Shown in pieces: positions 36,189-48,644 of a DNA stretch of 64,000 bases; within the stretch, counting starts at the first letter, position 1, and each line of letters begins with the position of its first letter. The notes under the pieces are model-generated. The model worked only from the letters and a program-made list of their open reading frames with translations, made no database searches and was not told the DNA's origin. Source of the stretch: Lanius collurio (taxonomy: Eukaryota; Chordata; Aves; Passeriformes; Laniidae); the NCBI GenBank assembly GCA_020086605.1, contig JACBWW010000016.1, positions 5,943,682 through 6,007,681 on the forward strand. Reading direction: 5' to 3'. The position numbers and the translations under genes are program-made.

Positions 36189-39100
36189 TTAAATGAGTAG
36201 CTTTGATTGCCACCCGTAAGAAATGAGCACAGATTTAGTTATAAACAAATTGGGGATTTTTTTTTTCTGAAGTGTCTTTACAAGTGATAAAACTAATTTC
36301 TCTCTCACAACTATGGTACAATCAAGACAAACCATATTATTGACCTCTACATCTCCTTTCCCTGATAATAAACTATCTTCCATTACAAAACAGTGAATCA
36401 ACAGCCACACCTTGAAGATATGACCACATTGTAAAAGGTGAAGATTTGCAGTGATAATTTACAGTAAAACTAGAACAAGTATTTTTTCTGGCATTTGTTG
36501 ACCTCTGTTTATTTGCCCTACTGGGACATGCTCCTTTTGCTTTCCTGCAGCCATTGTCTGAAACAGCTCAGGCTGTAGGAAATCTCATTGACTGGCTCTC
36601 TAAGGAAGCCATGATCAGATCAATTTTGTCTCTGGGGTTGTGTTTTCTGGGTGGGTCTGTGCTGGCATTTCAGCTCACACCAGTACCACTTGTCTGCAGT
36701 GGATTTCTTGGCTGTTCCCCACTCTCTTCATTTGGTTCCTGTTGTAGAACCCTGGAGCTTTCTGAAAGGGATTTCTTCCCAGTGACATTAGCCCAGAAGG
36801 TGAGGACAGGGCTGTGCCAGCAGTGGCAGTTCCTGTCAGCAGCAGATCTGTCTGAGGTGTTGCTGTGTGGACTCTGCTTACTCAGCAGCAATAATCCCAA
36901 TCTCCAGATCAGCTCCCATTACACATCCCTGCCTGGCAGTGCAGACGTGACTGCTCCATGAAGTTCTATTTGGTTTGTTTTAAACTGTTGTCAGCTGCAA
37001 ATGAAGATGGAGTGTAAGTCAATTGTGCTGTCATGTCAGTGAAGATAGCTATGAAGTCAAGGCTTCTTGGGGGAAGGAAAAGCCCTGACTGTAGCTATGA
37101 CAGACCTTCATCTTTTCATTTATGTGTTTTCTTTGTTGGAAATTGCATGCAAGGATATTTATATGCATCACATGGTGCATTCTCCATGTAGCTGGGTGGC
37201 TTCATTTGTAGTTTCTTCCACCTTGTGAATGGTATGTACACACCATGTAAAATGGGAAAGAGTGGTAACTAATGGGAATTTTAATAGAATAGCAGAATAA
37301 ATAGGCACATAAAACTTTGCAGTGGTTACTGTTGCCTTTCAGCTGTAGTGACTCACTGGGGTGCACTTCCAAAGAGAAATGTGGGGTCCAGAAGTAAGCA
37401 CACAAAATGTTTCTATGTTTGTAAAATTACCAAGGCGTTGTTGTTGTTTTGGTGTGGCGTTTTTTTTCCATTTGTTTCTGTAGTTAGTTTGTTTGGGCTT
37501 TTTTGTTCAGTTTTTTTTTTTGTTGTTGTTTGTTTGTTTCTTTTTTTTTTTTTTTGAATGCTTTTTAACTTATTTCATTGTGAAAGTTCCTTTTTTTTTC
37601 TCCAGAAAAATAAATATTCTTAATTTACAGGCTGTTATTTTCCACCTAATTTCAAGATGTTAGGTTTTCAATGCTCTTCTTTCTAAGTCTCATATTTAAC
37701 AAGCTGCTGTAGCTAAACAAACAAACAAACAATCTCTGATGAAAATTTTTAATGTAGCTAGAGCTGTAGAGGAAAAAGCTGCATTTTCTATTTTTGCAGA
37801 TGAAATACTCATTACCTGCATTACCTCAATTTGTAAAGAAAGGGATATTACTAAGCATATTTTCCTTTGATTTTAGTCCAAGAATGATAGAGAAGGAAAA
37901 GTTATTAACAAGAAGTACAATGCACAATGGTGAAAATATTTGCTTAAGACATTCTGTATCTGAAAATGTCATTATTGTCTCTGGAAATCAGTATGACTTT
38001 TTGGCTAAAACCTGCTGCTGTACTCTGGGCATGTCCTATGTGCTGTGTCTACAGAACCACTAAAGGCATTTACACAGAGAATGGATAGTGGTGGAAAAAA
38101 TAAACATAAAAATCTCTTGGTGTGAAAGCACTAACTACTTCTGGGTGTGCCATAAGAAAGACATTTTCCATGCCTTTAAGTGTGTGATAGCAAAAATGTC
38201 ATTTCAAGGCAGTTCTGCTCTTTATTGTGGCTGTCACATAATCCAGTTAAATATTTGAGTTTTGAAGGTCCTTGTGCTGTCATCTATTATATATTTATGT
38301 TAATACCTGCTACTATTTTCTTAATTAAAAAAAAAAAAAAAATTGGTTTGCCATTTCCTTTCAAGACTGTTCTCTGGCTAGTCATGCTACTGCTTCTAGA
38401 ACAAAATTTCCTGTATAGTTTTAGGAGACTTTGTTTCACTAGAAGCAAGTGGGAAGTGCTGGCTTGTACTTTCATTTTTTGGGCAAAAGTTCCATTCAAA
38501 GAGGAGCAGAGTACCACAGAAAAACAGTAAGTGCAGACTGGATTTTAAAACAAGACACTGAAAAAACAAGGAGTGAAAGTTGTGTGAATGTATTCCAAGT
38601 AAATGCTACAGAAGAACTGATTTACTTCTAATAAATTCTATACCTTAGGCTCAGAAGAACGAAAAGTTAGAGTGGGACTGGAGAAGGAACATGTTAAAAT
38701 TGTATGTGCTTTGATGACTACTATTTTTCAGGAGGAAAAGAAAGTCACACTTAAATAGGATTGAGAGATCAAAGAAAAAATATATTTGTGAATTGACTGT
38801 GTATAGCTCTTTTCACTTCATTCACTGTCACTTGTAAGGGCCATATTACACTGATAATACTTGAACAATACTGTTGTTGCTACAAATAACAGCAACACAA
38901 CAACAGCACTGACACTGTGCTTGACCTGCACGTGCTCTGTGCTTCTTGCTCCAAAGCCACCTTCACATAGAGAGGTGGGTCTGCAAGCAGAGGCTGAGGT
39001 GGTGAAGATGTATCTGGGTGTTGAGACAAAAACAGACTCCTCATCCACAGGCATTTTAGGTGAGCGTTGTGCAGCACATGCAACAAGTGAACAGGGCTCA

Positions 39101-40015
39101 TGCAGTGGTGTTCATCCAGGATTGTACATGGTTTCTCACTTTTAAGAAGGAATTATTATTATTTTTGTTTAAAAACTCTGACCTTTTTTGCTAAGTTATT
39201 TTTTTGAAGAGTCAGAGATTAACATTTGATAATGATATTTGAGTTTTGTACAAGTACAACCAAATACATCTGGCTGTACTTATTGTGGTTTACTTATCAG
39301 GGACCTTCAGTGTTGGTCTTTGTAATTTATTTGTTTTGAATGATGTGGACGAGAAGAAAAAGTGTTCCTTACTTGGTACCAGTGTAGCTCATGATGTCTC
39401 ATCTCTAAACTGTTTGCTTTCTCAAGCCTGATGTGAAATTCTGGGGTTTGATGTTGACATTCCTTTGAAAATGTTTAACAGTATTCAAAAAAGAGCCTAG
39501 CAATCTATAACTCACAGATTTAATTTTAAGAACAGATCTTGGGGTTTTTTGGCCTATATGTTTTTCTTGTAATTGCTCATTGTAATGAAGCATTGTACTT
39601 TCCATCACACTAAGATGGATTCATTTCTTCCAGTGCTAAAAAATTAGCTTCATGGAAGTTGTTATTGTTGGTTGTCTTTTGTTTACAGTTTTAAAATTAA
39701 TAACTCCTTGAATATCAGGAGTTTTCCTTAGGTGAGTTGATAACAAGAAAAAGTTGCAGAGTTCTAGTGAGCTACCAATTATAAACATAATTTTACTTCT
39801 TAATGATGACAGTATAAAATTGTTCCAGAGTTTCTCTTCTGTTCAGTCATTATTTCTCAACATTGTTTTGAATTCAGACAAATAAATGTACTCAAAATCT
39901 TTTAGGTTAAAACAACAGTAAACACTTCATGGGACCAATCTGCTGCCCAGAGGAGACTTTTAATTTAGTCAAGGATGGGGCAGTTGGAATCAGTGTGCAT
40001 TTAGTTACAAAGGAA
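36189..40015. other. Anonymous DNA with T/G-rich and A-run simple sequence
   Basis: A minus-strand frame at 36189-36410 (73 codons, containing VNNMVCLDCTIVVREKL) is protein-like but lacks a clear donor. A plus-strand frame of 135 codons at 36554-36961 follows a good acceptor-like TTTCCTGCAG, yet its composition is what GC-rich DNA gives by chance. T/G-rich simple sequence covers 37437-37556, AAAC repeats lie near 37716-37730, and A runs occupy 38327-38342. Confidence 0.45.
37437..37556. repeat. T/G-rich low-complexity tract
   Basis: The plus strand is mostly T with TTG and TTTG units and a final run of about 15 T. It is simple sequence with no recognised source element. Confidence 0.7.
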
Positions 40016-40019
40016 TCTG

Positions 40020-40343
40020 GCAAGGGAACCCTGTGCAGCTGTAGCACCGTGTGGTACGGGCGTGGTTGTCTCACCTTGGCTTTGTGATGGTGTCTGCAGT
40101 CTGAAGGAAGCTCTGTTGGCTGGGGATGAAGCTTCCATCATTTAGCAGGAGCAGGATGGATCCCTGCCACGTTGTCACCTCAGCAGAGGTGTGGCTGACC
40201 TGCACGAGGTTGCCCGTGCCTCGAGAGCTGTTGAAGTGGCACAGGAGGCCTCACGGACCTGCTTTGCCTCCCACAACCTCCCCCCCGTTCCCTGTCCAGA
40301 CTGACCTGTCCCACAGAGCTGTAGGTACCCGTCTCCTGCAGAG
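40020..40343. other. GC-rich left flank of the minisatellite
   Basis: Base composition changes abruptly from AT-rich to GC-rich near 40020. The segment is unique-looking, holds a run of seven C near 40281-40287 and several CpGs, and leads straight into the tandem array. It may be a fragment of an unrecognised older element that seeded the array, or a locally GC-biased segment. Confidence 0.5.
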
Positions 40344-41211
40344 GGATGGAGGTTTGGTGCCATCCCCTGCAGAGGGATGGAGGTTTGGTGCCATCCCCTG
40401 CAGTGGGATGGAGGTTTGGTGCCATCCCCTGCAGTGGGATGGAGGTTTGGTGCCATCCCCTGCAGAGGGATGGAGGTTTGGTTCCTTCCCCTGCAGAGGG
40501 ATGGGGGTTTGGTGCCATCCCCTGCAGTGGGGTGGAGGTTTGGTGCCGTCCCCTGCAGAGGGATGGAGGTTTGGTGCCGTCCCCTGCAGAGTGATGGAGG
40601 TTTGGTGCCATCCCCTGCAGAGGGATGGAGGTTTGGTGCCGTCCCCTGCAGTGGGATGGAGGTTTGGTGCCATCCCCTGCAGTGGGATGGAGGTTTGGTG
40701 CCATCCCCTGCAGAGGGATGGGGGTTTGGTGCCATCCCCTGCAGTGGGATGGAGGTTTGGTGCCATCCCCTGCAGTGGGATGGAGGTTTGGTGCCATCCC
40801 CTGCAGTGGGATGGAGGTTTGGTGCCATCCCCTGCAGAGGGATGGAGGTTTGGTGCCGTCCCCTGCAGTGGGATGGAGGTTTGGTGCCGTCCCCTGCAGA
40901 GGGATGGAGGTTTGGTGCCATCCCCTGCAGAGGGATGGAGGTTTGGTGCCATCCCCTGCAGAGGGATGGGGGTTTGGTGCCATCCCCTGCAGAGTGATGG
41001 AGGTTTGGTGCCATCCCCTGCAGAGGGATGGAGGTTTGGTGCCATCCCCTGCAGAGGGATGGAGGTTTGGTGCCGTCCCCTGCAGTGGGATGGAGGTTTG
41101 GTGCCATCCCCTGCAGTGGGATGGGGGTTTGGTGCCATCCCCTGCCGTGGGATGGAGGTTTGGTGCCATGCCCTGCCGTGGGATGGAGGTTTGGTGCCAT
41201 CCCCTGCAGAG
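40344..41211 (+). repeat. Minisatellite: 28 uninterrupted copies of a 31-bp unit
   Basis: The array is exactly 868 bp, that is 28 units of 31 bp with no insertion or deletion. Each unit begins GGATGGAGGTTTGG, passes through a C-rich half and ends CTGCAGAG or CTGCAGTG, so a CTGCAG (PstI) site recurs in all but two units. Variation is limited to a few positions: AG or TG at the unit end, A or G in GGATGG[A/G]GG, CCATCC or CCGTCC, and rare GGG or TGA starts. The two exceptional units with CTGCCG are adjacent near the right edge (units 26 and 27). Because the unit has no stop codon in any frame and 31 is not a multiple of three, all six frames read through, which produces frames of up to 391 codons on plus and 377 on minus. 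These are not credible genes. Confidence 0.97.
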
Positions 41212-41400
41212 AGCTGCAGCCACGCAGGGCTGGCAGGAGCAGCGGCCGTCGCTGTGCCCAGCAGTGTCCCCACTCAGGGCAGTGACAAGCCAGGAGCCTG
41301 AGGGGCATCAGGGCTGGGGTTCATCCCCTGTGGGAGGCCCTTCCCTGGGCAGCTGTCTGATTGTGCAGGGGCTGTTCCCCCGGGAAGCAATTCCATAACT
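41212..41400. other. GC-rich right flank of the minisatellite
   Basis: GC-rich sequence continues for about 190 bp after the array and then drops back to AT-rich DNA near 41400. No repeat family or gene was recognised. Confidence 0.5.
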
Positions 41401-44400
41401 TCCCCTCACCTCCCATGCACATCTTGCTGGGTCTCATTTGGTTTGGTTTTTTTCATTTTTGCTTTTTGGTTTTGGTTTCTTTTTCTAAGGTACCATTTGC
41501 AACCCCTGGATAATTATAGGACCTGGATAGCTACCATGAAAGAGTATAACTCAATTTAAAGAAAAAAATATGTTTAGGCTCCTACGTTGCAGATGGTCAC
41601 GCTGGGCTTCTGAAGGCCTCTGCTGGCATTATGTGGGCTATTCTAGAATGGGAGCCAAACATTGTTACTGATTTGAGACCTAAATGATTATTTAAATTTA
41701 GACTGAGGAAGAGATTAATTTCTCTTTAAAGTATGCTGTCAGAATTAATGCAGGTTCATTCTTTTCTCTCGTGTGCCTTCTTGTTGGAGGAGACCATCTG
41801 TTTGTCTAGGGAAGCCATACAGTAATATTCGATGTGAGATTTGCACTGAAACCCTGACATCTAGCAACTGCAGTTATGAAAATTATCTAAATGTGCCTAA
41901 TTCATTTATATTTTAATTCCAATCCATCAGTGTCAGATAAAATAAGTTATTTTCTCTACTATTCCTGTGTGGCACCTATAATAGCTTAATGTTCTTTGGA
42001 TAGTAAAATGATAAGTTTTGAAGTCTTGCTGCTAGCCAGGGGCTTTTGGCAAGGGCTGCCCAGATGAAAGCTTTTTTTTAGAAATTATTAAACTTCTTTA
42101 TAGTTCTGTAGTTAATGATTATATTTCATTTCTTTAAAATTATTTCCCTGTCCCAGCTGTTGGAAGCCATATGTGAAGAGAATATGAATTAATGATAAAG
42201 CAGGTAAAAAATTCTGGATATCAGGACATTGAAGAGACTTGAGAAGAAACAGATTCTGTTGGGTAATCTGATTGAGACAGTTTCCTTTTTATGTTGTAAA
42301 ATTGGAAAAATACATGGAAAATCAACAGAGCAGTTGTGTGCTGTTCCAGGTTTTCTAATTTGACTCATCCCAATAAATTGGTGGTTGCACTGTTGTTTCA
42401 AAAAGTATTTACCTTATTTCTTTCTCTGCAAAGATTGGCTACCAACCTTTAGACGTATGTGGCTTAGATGCATGGCTTTATATGGCACCCCATGACCTTA
42501 TTTTAAGCACTTCTTAGGGATTCATATAATAAAAGCTTTCTATGATTTTCAGAAAATATATTTTTGCTAGTGTCTGGGAGGTGTTTTTAGGGTGATCCAG
42601 GGTGTGTCCTTTTAACAAGAGTCAAATATCGGAAAACAGCATCCTTCACATGTCCCTAAGATTAATATCCAGACAAGTCATGATGTCATACTGTTTTCCA
42701 CAAGGGTTTGCACGATGATTTCTTTTAAATTAAACTTCATTTCAGGCTGCTATTGCACTAATCTCTGTGGTTTCACATTTTTAAGTGCTTGGTGAGGTGT
42801 GGCATTCCTAAACCCCTTGGCCATGTGAGTGTGTTGGCCCTGCCAGACAGCCACAGGGACGTGTCCTCATAGGCCATGGCCTCCAAGGAGACAGCAGGGC
42901 TCGAAGCCAGGTCTCTAGAAATAACTGTCTGCAGAGCTTATCTGCCTCTTGAAATACTATCTCAGTATCTTCAAACTAATTTTGCTTTGGACACACCAAA
43001 GAATATGTTGTGTGTTTCTTCATTGTCTCCCAGTTAAAAAGTGACAAAAATAGATAAAGTCCATAGTCTTTTTCTTATAAAAGTTCATCTTTTAAATGTT
43101 TTTTTCATATTACAAAGTGAAGATTGACCCCTTTATTTCCACATAAATGGCACCTACAATTAACTATTACATGAACATAACCCTCCTTAAGGCTCTCATT
43201 TGAAGTCCAATTATTTTTACTAATCAAGGCTTGCTTCCTTAAAAGGGCATGTATGAAGATGTGGGATAAGGTGGTTTTGTCATTTGCAAAGCTGCTGGAG
43301 CATATATGAAACAACCCAGACATTTTGGGCTAAGCTGGGCTATGATTTAGGCCTTCAGCAATTTGCAAGGAATCACAAATAAACAGGCATGAAGTAATAA
43401 ACAGGGAAGAATTCTGCCTTGTTTCACATCTGCTTTTGATCTGCTGTTGACAGAACAAAGGCATGAATTGTAACTATGTCCTCTTTTTAACAGAAGATGA
43501 AAATATGACAGCTACATCATAAATTAATTCAAGAACTCTTAATCGGTGAAATATTTTTGTTTCTATTGCTTCAGACTCAGTTGCTTTCTTCATAATGCCA
43601 AAGGCTTTTCACAAATTTATTTTTATAAAATATTCAGTGACAAATCCTTTAATCTGAGAGTTTGATTTTTTTTTTTTTAGCGGACTGTTTATACCATTTC
43701 ATTAACTTGCACTATGCAAACCCAGAGGTTCTGACTTCTGTTTTACAAGAGAAAAGTGAAGTATATTTTATCTGTTGGTATGCTAAGCTTCTTTTCTTCC
43801 CTTGTCTCTTTACTGAAAGTAATACAGCTATTCTTGCTATAAAATATCTTTGTATTACTGGGGAACAAGTGTGGCAAGAGGCTTTGTTCTGAGGTTCTGA
43901 GAATGAGATTGATTTTCAATAAACAGCTAATTTGCTATGAGGATACTAAAGCTCTTCAAATAGGGTTAACCTAGAAAAGAGAATATGATGAATTCACAGG
44001 TTTTTAATTTTAATTTTCTGGCTTTTGTGTGCATGAGAAGGATTTGTTTTCTGTGAACATAAGCACAGCTGATAGCAACACTTGAGAGACAAACTCGTAG
44101 TTATTGTGGCATGCCATGGTCTGCTGGTCATCCTGGTCAGTGCAGCTGCCTCCTTTCTGTGCAAGTGGAGAGATGTGGTGCTCATTTGGGTCTCCCTCTG
44201 AGATGGACTTGGGACTGTGTCAGAACACACAGCTGGTTTGGGTTTAGAAGGATTAAAAGTTGGCTTTGATTTTGTTTGCTATTCCACCAAGGAATAGTAA
44301 AGTTTGTAGTTTCTTGAATATTCTGACAGCCACATCTCAAATGTTTTTCTACACTGTTGTCTTCATGAATGAGAGGAGCTTTTTGTAAATAAGCAAGTCA

Positions 44401-45825
44401 ACTGCTACTCTCCTTTAAGATTGCAAAGAAATTTTACAGTGCCATGGCAGTCTGGAAAACACCACCAGCAGAAACAGTGCTTAATTGTTGGGAGTGTGAG
44501 TCTACAGTCAGGTGCCATTTCCCATCAGGACTTTATTCTATGCTCCCCCAAGTAAAGCCCACCCACTACTTAAATTCCATTATTCAGTAACATTCATTCT
44601 AGCACAAAATACAAAATTCCCCAGAATTTTCCTCTGAAAAAGTCCACCTAATTCTGTCATCAAATTGGAGAGTGCCTATTTTGTGGTTGAACCTAGAGAT
44701 GTGACAAAAACATAGGTTTTTTGGAAAATAACATAAATTGACTATCCACTGTTCATGAGGGGTGCCAAATACATTTTTTCTCATCTATTTCCCTCTTCCT
44801 CCTAATAATAATAATGTCAATCAGCTGTCCATTTATAGTGGTCATTTTTGCAAGCAAAATACTCCATTAAAATTTGTTGGCTAGAAAATTGTTTGGTTTT
44901 ATTCTTTTAGGTCAGAAAGAAATTATAATCATCCCTTGTAAAAAAGGTGTCCTATCCATTTCTTCATCTGCTTTTATGTACTGTTGGCAAAACAAAAGCA
45001 TGTGAAACAATTATTTCTTCTGTTAAACATCAAAACATCAGTCTCAGCAATATCATGCATATAAATTGGAGAATAGCTAATTAATCAGTCTCATCTTTTC
45101 ACTCCCTGAAAAGAAATACTATTATTCATTCCATTACCTGCTGCTTGTTTCTACAGTTTCAAGAGCCTAACCTCAGAATATGATGGTACAATTTAACTAG
45201 ACCTGGGTTGGAGTCTGGGCTGTTTCTGGTGGTTTTTTTTTTTGTTTCCTCACATTTCAGTGTATGTTTCTACTGCCTGTGCTCCATATTTTTATAATAA
45301 GTTAAGCAATCCAGACTGTAGTGAATTATTATGTTTTAAAAAGTCAGTAACCTAAGTGGCTTTATTTATACCCACCGTAAGCTTCTTTTCTTTGTCTAGT
45401 TTTGCAGAGAGAAATACCTATATTGTGTCTAGAAAAGATTTTCAAATGCTGTATTATTCACTGGATACTTAAGGATGGTACAGTTAGAACCAGAGTGGAT
45501 AATGTTTGTACTTTTCTATCTGTTCAGTCAGTGGTCAAGGCAGGAAATAGCTTTGATAGTTAAAACCAGGGTTTTGTAAAATGCTTAAAGAAAGAAGAAT
45601 GACACTTCTTTCCTGGCCATTTCAGAATCCATTTGCTTCGGTACATACAGCAAGGGAGTGGGTTTCCTAAACAGAGAAGTGTTTTGCTCCAGAAGTGAGG
45701 CAGCAGGAGAATCTCAGTTGGCAGATTCAGCTTGTATTATTTGCATTTTTCTGCCCTTGGTGGTAAAATCCTGGACCACCCATTTAAAAATAATCAGTGG
45801 ATGTCTCAAAGGGAGGGGTGTAACC
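41400..45825. other. Anonymous DNA, likely intron or intergenic
   Basis: This is AT-rich unique sequence with a T run at 43668-43678 and a T run near 45232-45243. The only GC-richer part (42790-42920) has no recognisable content. Short frames on both strands resemble no known protein. Confidence 0.5.
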
Positions 45826-45829
45826 ACTC

Positions 45830-46030
45830 AGTAAAGCTTTTTTGGCTCTGTATCTTTAACTGTCAATTTGTTTATGCCTTTTTGTATCAAAGTTTTGTGA
45901 ATTTCATACAAAATTTTGGTAGCGGACCGTTATGTGTCATTAGCCTTCTTTTCACTCTACTTTTCTCCCAACATACAACTGTTCTGCTACATCATATCTA
46001 CAGTGAAACCTAAATCTAAGCTTTACAACA
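45830..46030. promoter_or_regulatory. Weak candidate conserved non-coding element
   Basis: The segment includes GGTAGCGGACCGTTATGTG near 45918 with two retained CpGs and an ATTA core, inside AT-rich DNA. Two overlapping plus-strand frames (93 and 69 codons) lack exon features. The evidence is composition only. Confidence 0.15.
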
Positions 46031-47875
46031 GTGTGAGATTTATGATACCATCTTTTTCACAACATCACAAAAGGTACAATGTAGAAAAAACTCTCTATAG
46101 AAGTGGCTACCACATAGGGAGATAAAAGGTGGGGATAATGAATTTTTAAGTACTGTATTTCTTTGAGATAAAATAAATCAGCCGAAGTCCTGTTGAAAGA
46201 TTTGGGCAAAATTACATGAGTCAACCTTGATAGCACAAACAAATCTGTTGCTTGTACCACTAAGCCTACACATGTAACTGGAGATCTGAGTTTTGTACTT
46301 TCTGCCCCTATGTCAAGACTAGTAGAATATTCTGCAATGGGATGTGAACATTTTTTTCTGCAGATGATGATTAAAAAACCCAGTGCATGTTGACTCTTTC
46401 ACCTTTGCCTTGGTATCTCACTCCCACTGAGTGCCTAAATACCACCACTTCTTTCTTGCTCTCTGAGAACCAATGTGTTGCTAAAAAAATTTTGTCTACT
46501 TTCATAATGTCAGATTATTTTTTTCAGTAAAAGTCAGAGCTCAGAAAGTATTCTTCTCTTTTCAGGCTTGTTTCTGTATCCAGTGATGGTAATAGTAGAA
46601 TTTTACTGCTGGGGTTTTTCTCAGTTTGGATCTTTATTTATTATTTTTTTTAAACTTCTATCTAAATTAGCCCAAACTGTCAGGTACGCAAGCAGAACCT
46701 GCTGCTAAGCAACGAAGCTGCATTGCCTGGAGAATAATATTGCACTGCACTGAATACTGACAGAATTGGCAAATGGTCTCAGAGGAAGGAGATCAGTCCC
46801 CATTCTGTTACAAACCTGCAAATACAGATGGTAACAGGGATTAGTAGTCTAGAGGTTTCCTGGCTTAATAATTTACAGATTGTGTCTTTTCAAAACATGC
46901 ATTTCAGTTGAAGTCAGGCTCATCATTACCTATAATCTACTAAGTGTTATAAAATCTACAGATTAGCAATTTTGAGGAACACAGGTACAATCTATCAGGC
47001 TGTGAACATCTAGTTTTGTCTTTATAGCATTAGGAAAATTCTTTAGAAAAACCAAACTTGGAAGTGTTACAATTTCCTAAAAGCTGAATTAAAATCTTTT
47101 TAGTTTAGTACTCAGTGATCTGTAAGTCAAAAGTAAATACCATTTACAATGATAAAATTATCCAGATATGGATAGCAGGTTATTATTTGGCAGTAGATGG
47201 AATATCACTGAAGAGGAAAACTGAAAAGGTATTTTTCTGAGATTCATTCTGGTAATAGTCCATTTTATGTATTTCAATATATACTACTTTGTAACATGTC
47301 ATGAGCATTTTTCCCTTTATACATGAGATTTCTTTAGCTTTGATGTTGGCATGAATAAACCTCAAATCCATGTCTTTACTTTCATGAGTACCTGTATGCT
47401 TTTAGGAACATTTAAAACAATGGAGATTCCACATGCCCTTTCCACAGCCTGGTGAATTGTGCTGGTTAATTGTCCATAATGTGCCAAAATTAATAACCAT
47501 AATCTCTCCCTTAAATGTTTTGCTGTGGTTTAAATCTCCTTTTTTGGCATTTTCACCAAAGAAAGAGGGACCAGCTTATTTATTTCCTCCTGGAAGTGTC
47601 ATTTGATGTGTTCATTCAGTCATGATGGGAAAAATAGATACAGAAAGTTGAAGTGGAATTGAGTATCACTAAACAACTGTGCTAAATATTAAATAAATTA
47701 ATAAATACTTATAGTTACTTCTCTGTGTGATTTCATGCATTGTCAATGCTCAGTGAAGGATGCCTCACTCCTGTCATGCTGTGTAAGACACAGAAACAAC
47801 CAGTTCTATACCTACTTGAATATATATAGTGTTTCTTTGTGTAAAAATAAGCTTATTGTGCATTTAACTGCTGCA
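46030..47875. other. Anonymous DNA, likely intron or intergenic
   Basis: This is AT-rich unique sequence. The block at 46670-46740 keeps one CpG in AGCAACGAAGC. No element, RNA or exon was recognised. Confidence 0.5.
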
Positions 47876-47879
47876 GAAC

Positions 47880-48640
47880 TCTCTGTTGAGCCAGCAGGTC
47901 CATCAATCTGTCCTGCATTTGAGCATCCCTTCACATTTGGCTACCACGGCCAGCCAGTGGGAATGGGCTTCCCAAACTGGCAGGGCGTGGGGCCACACTG
48001 CCCTGCGTGCCACAAGCCCCCCATAGTGATCTCCAATGTAATCTGCAAAGGGATTCAGCACATTATAACCTCCTTCATATAAATGAGTGCTGGGAAGGCA
48101 GAACAGCTCACCCCATTATGTTGTGTTTTCACACATTTCTCATTGTTTTCATAAGGTTGTAATGGAGCTTTGTGCAGAAGGTGTCCTGGAAGCACCAGGC
48201 ATCACTCTGTGCCTCAGCAGTGGCAGCCAAGCTGTAATTTATCTGACACGCCTTTGTGACTTTCCTCTCAATTCCATAGTAAATGGCTTTCTCACATCAT
48301 TCAAATGCACCACCAGGTTATCAGTAGCTGCCACTTTTCAGCCTAGCAGCACAAAAAGGACATAAAATGCTCCTTGCCCTTAACATCATTCTTTATGTGT
48401 TTCTCTCAGCATGCCCAGCAGTGAGTTTCCTGGCTCCCCCTTGGCCCTCTGGTGAACCAAACTCAGAAGCATTCTGACCAGCTGGAGAGGGCTTGAGGAG
48501 GCATAATGTTCATTATAAGCAGGTCATATTTAAATCTCCTCTGATCATGCAGCCAAATCTCTTAGAGTAGCAATTCTCCCATGGTAGCTGATGCAAATTC
48601 TCCCGGTCTAAATGAACCAGCCTTGAAAATATTGGTTTCA
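47880..48640. promoter_or_regulatory. Candidate conserved non-coding region
   Basis: This 760-bp stretch is richer in G and C than its surroundings and carries CTACCACGGCCAGCC and GGCGTGGGG near 47941-47990, CTGACACGCCTTTGTGAC near 48243, and an octamer-like ATGCAAATTCTCCCGG near 48591. A 115-codon plus-strand frame (47735-48082) and a 92-codon one (48087-48365) lie across it with no recognisable domain or splice signals. A regulatory block is a plausible reading, with coding remnants as the alternative. Confidence 0.22.
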
Positions 48641-48644
48641 AAGA

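Noticed and set aside
36554..36961. 135-codon plus-strand frame after TTTCCTGCAG, with AAG|GTGAGG at 36798
   Set aside because: Splice-like sites exist, but the frame lies in GC-richer DNA, the minus strand is also open there, and the peptide is not protein-like enough to support an exon.
40344..41211. CRISPR-like array
   Set aside because: The whole 31-bp unit is repeated without unique spacers, and the setting is a vertebrate genome.
40126..41301. 391-codon plus-strand and 377-codon minus-strand frames as genes
   Set aside because: They are products of a stop-free 31-bp tandem repeat and exist in all frames on both strands.
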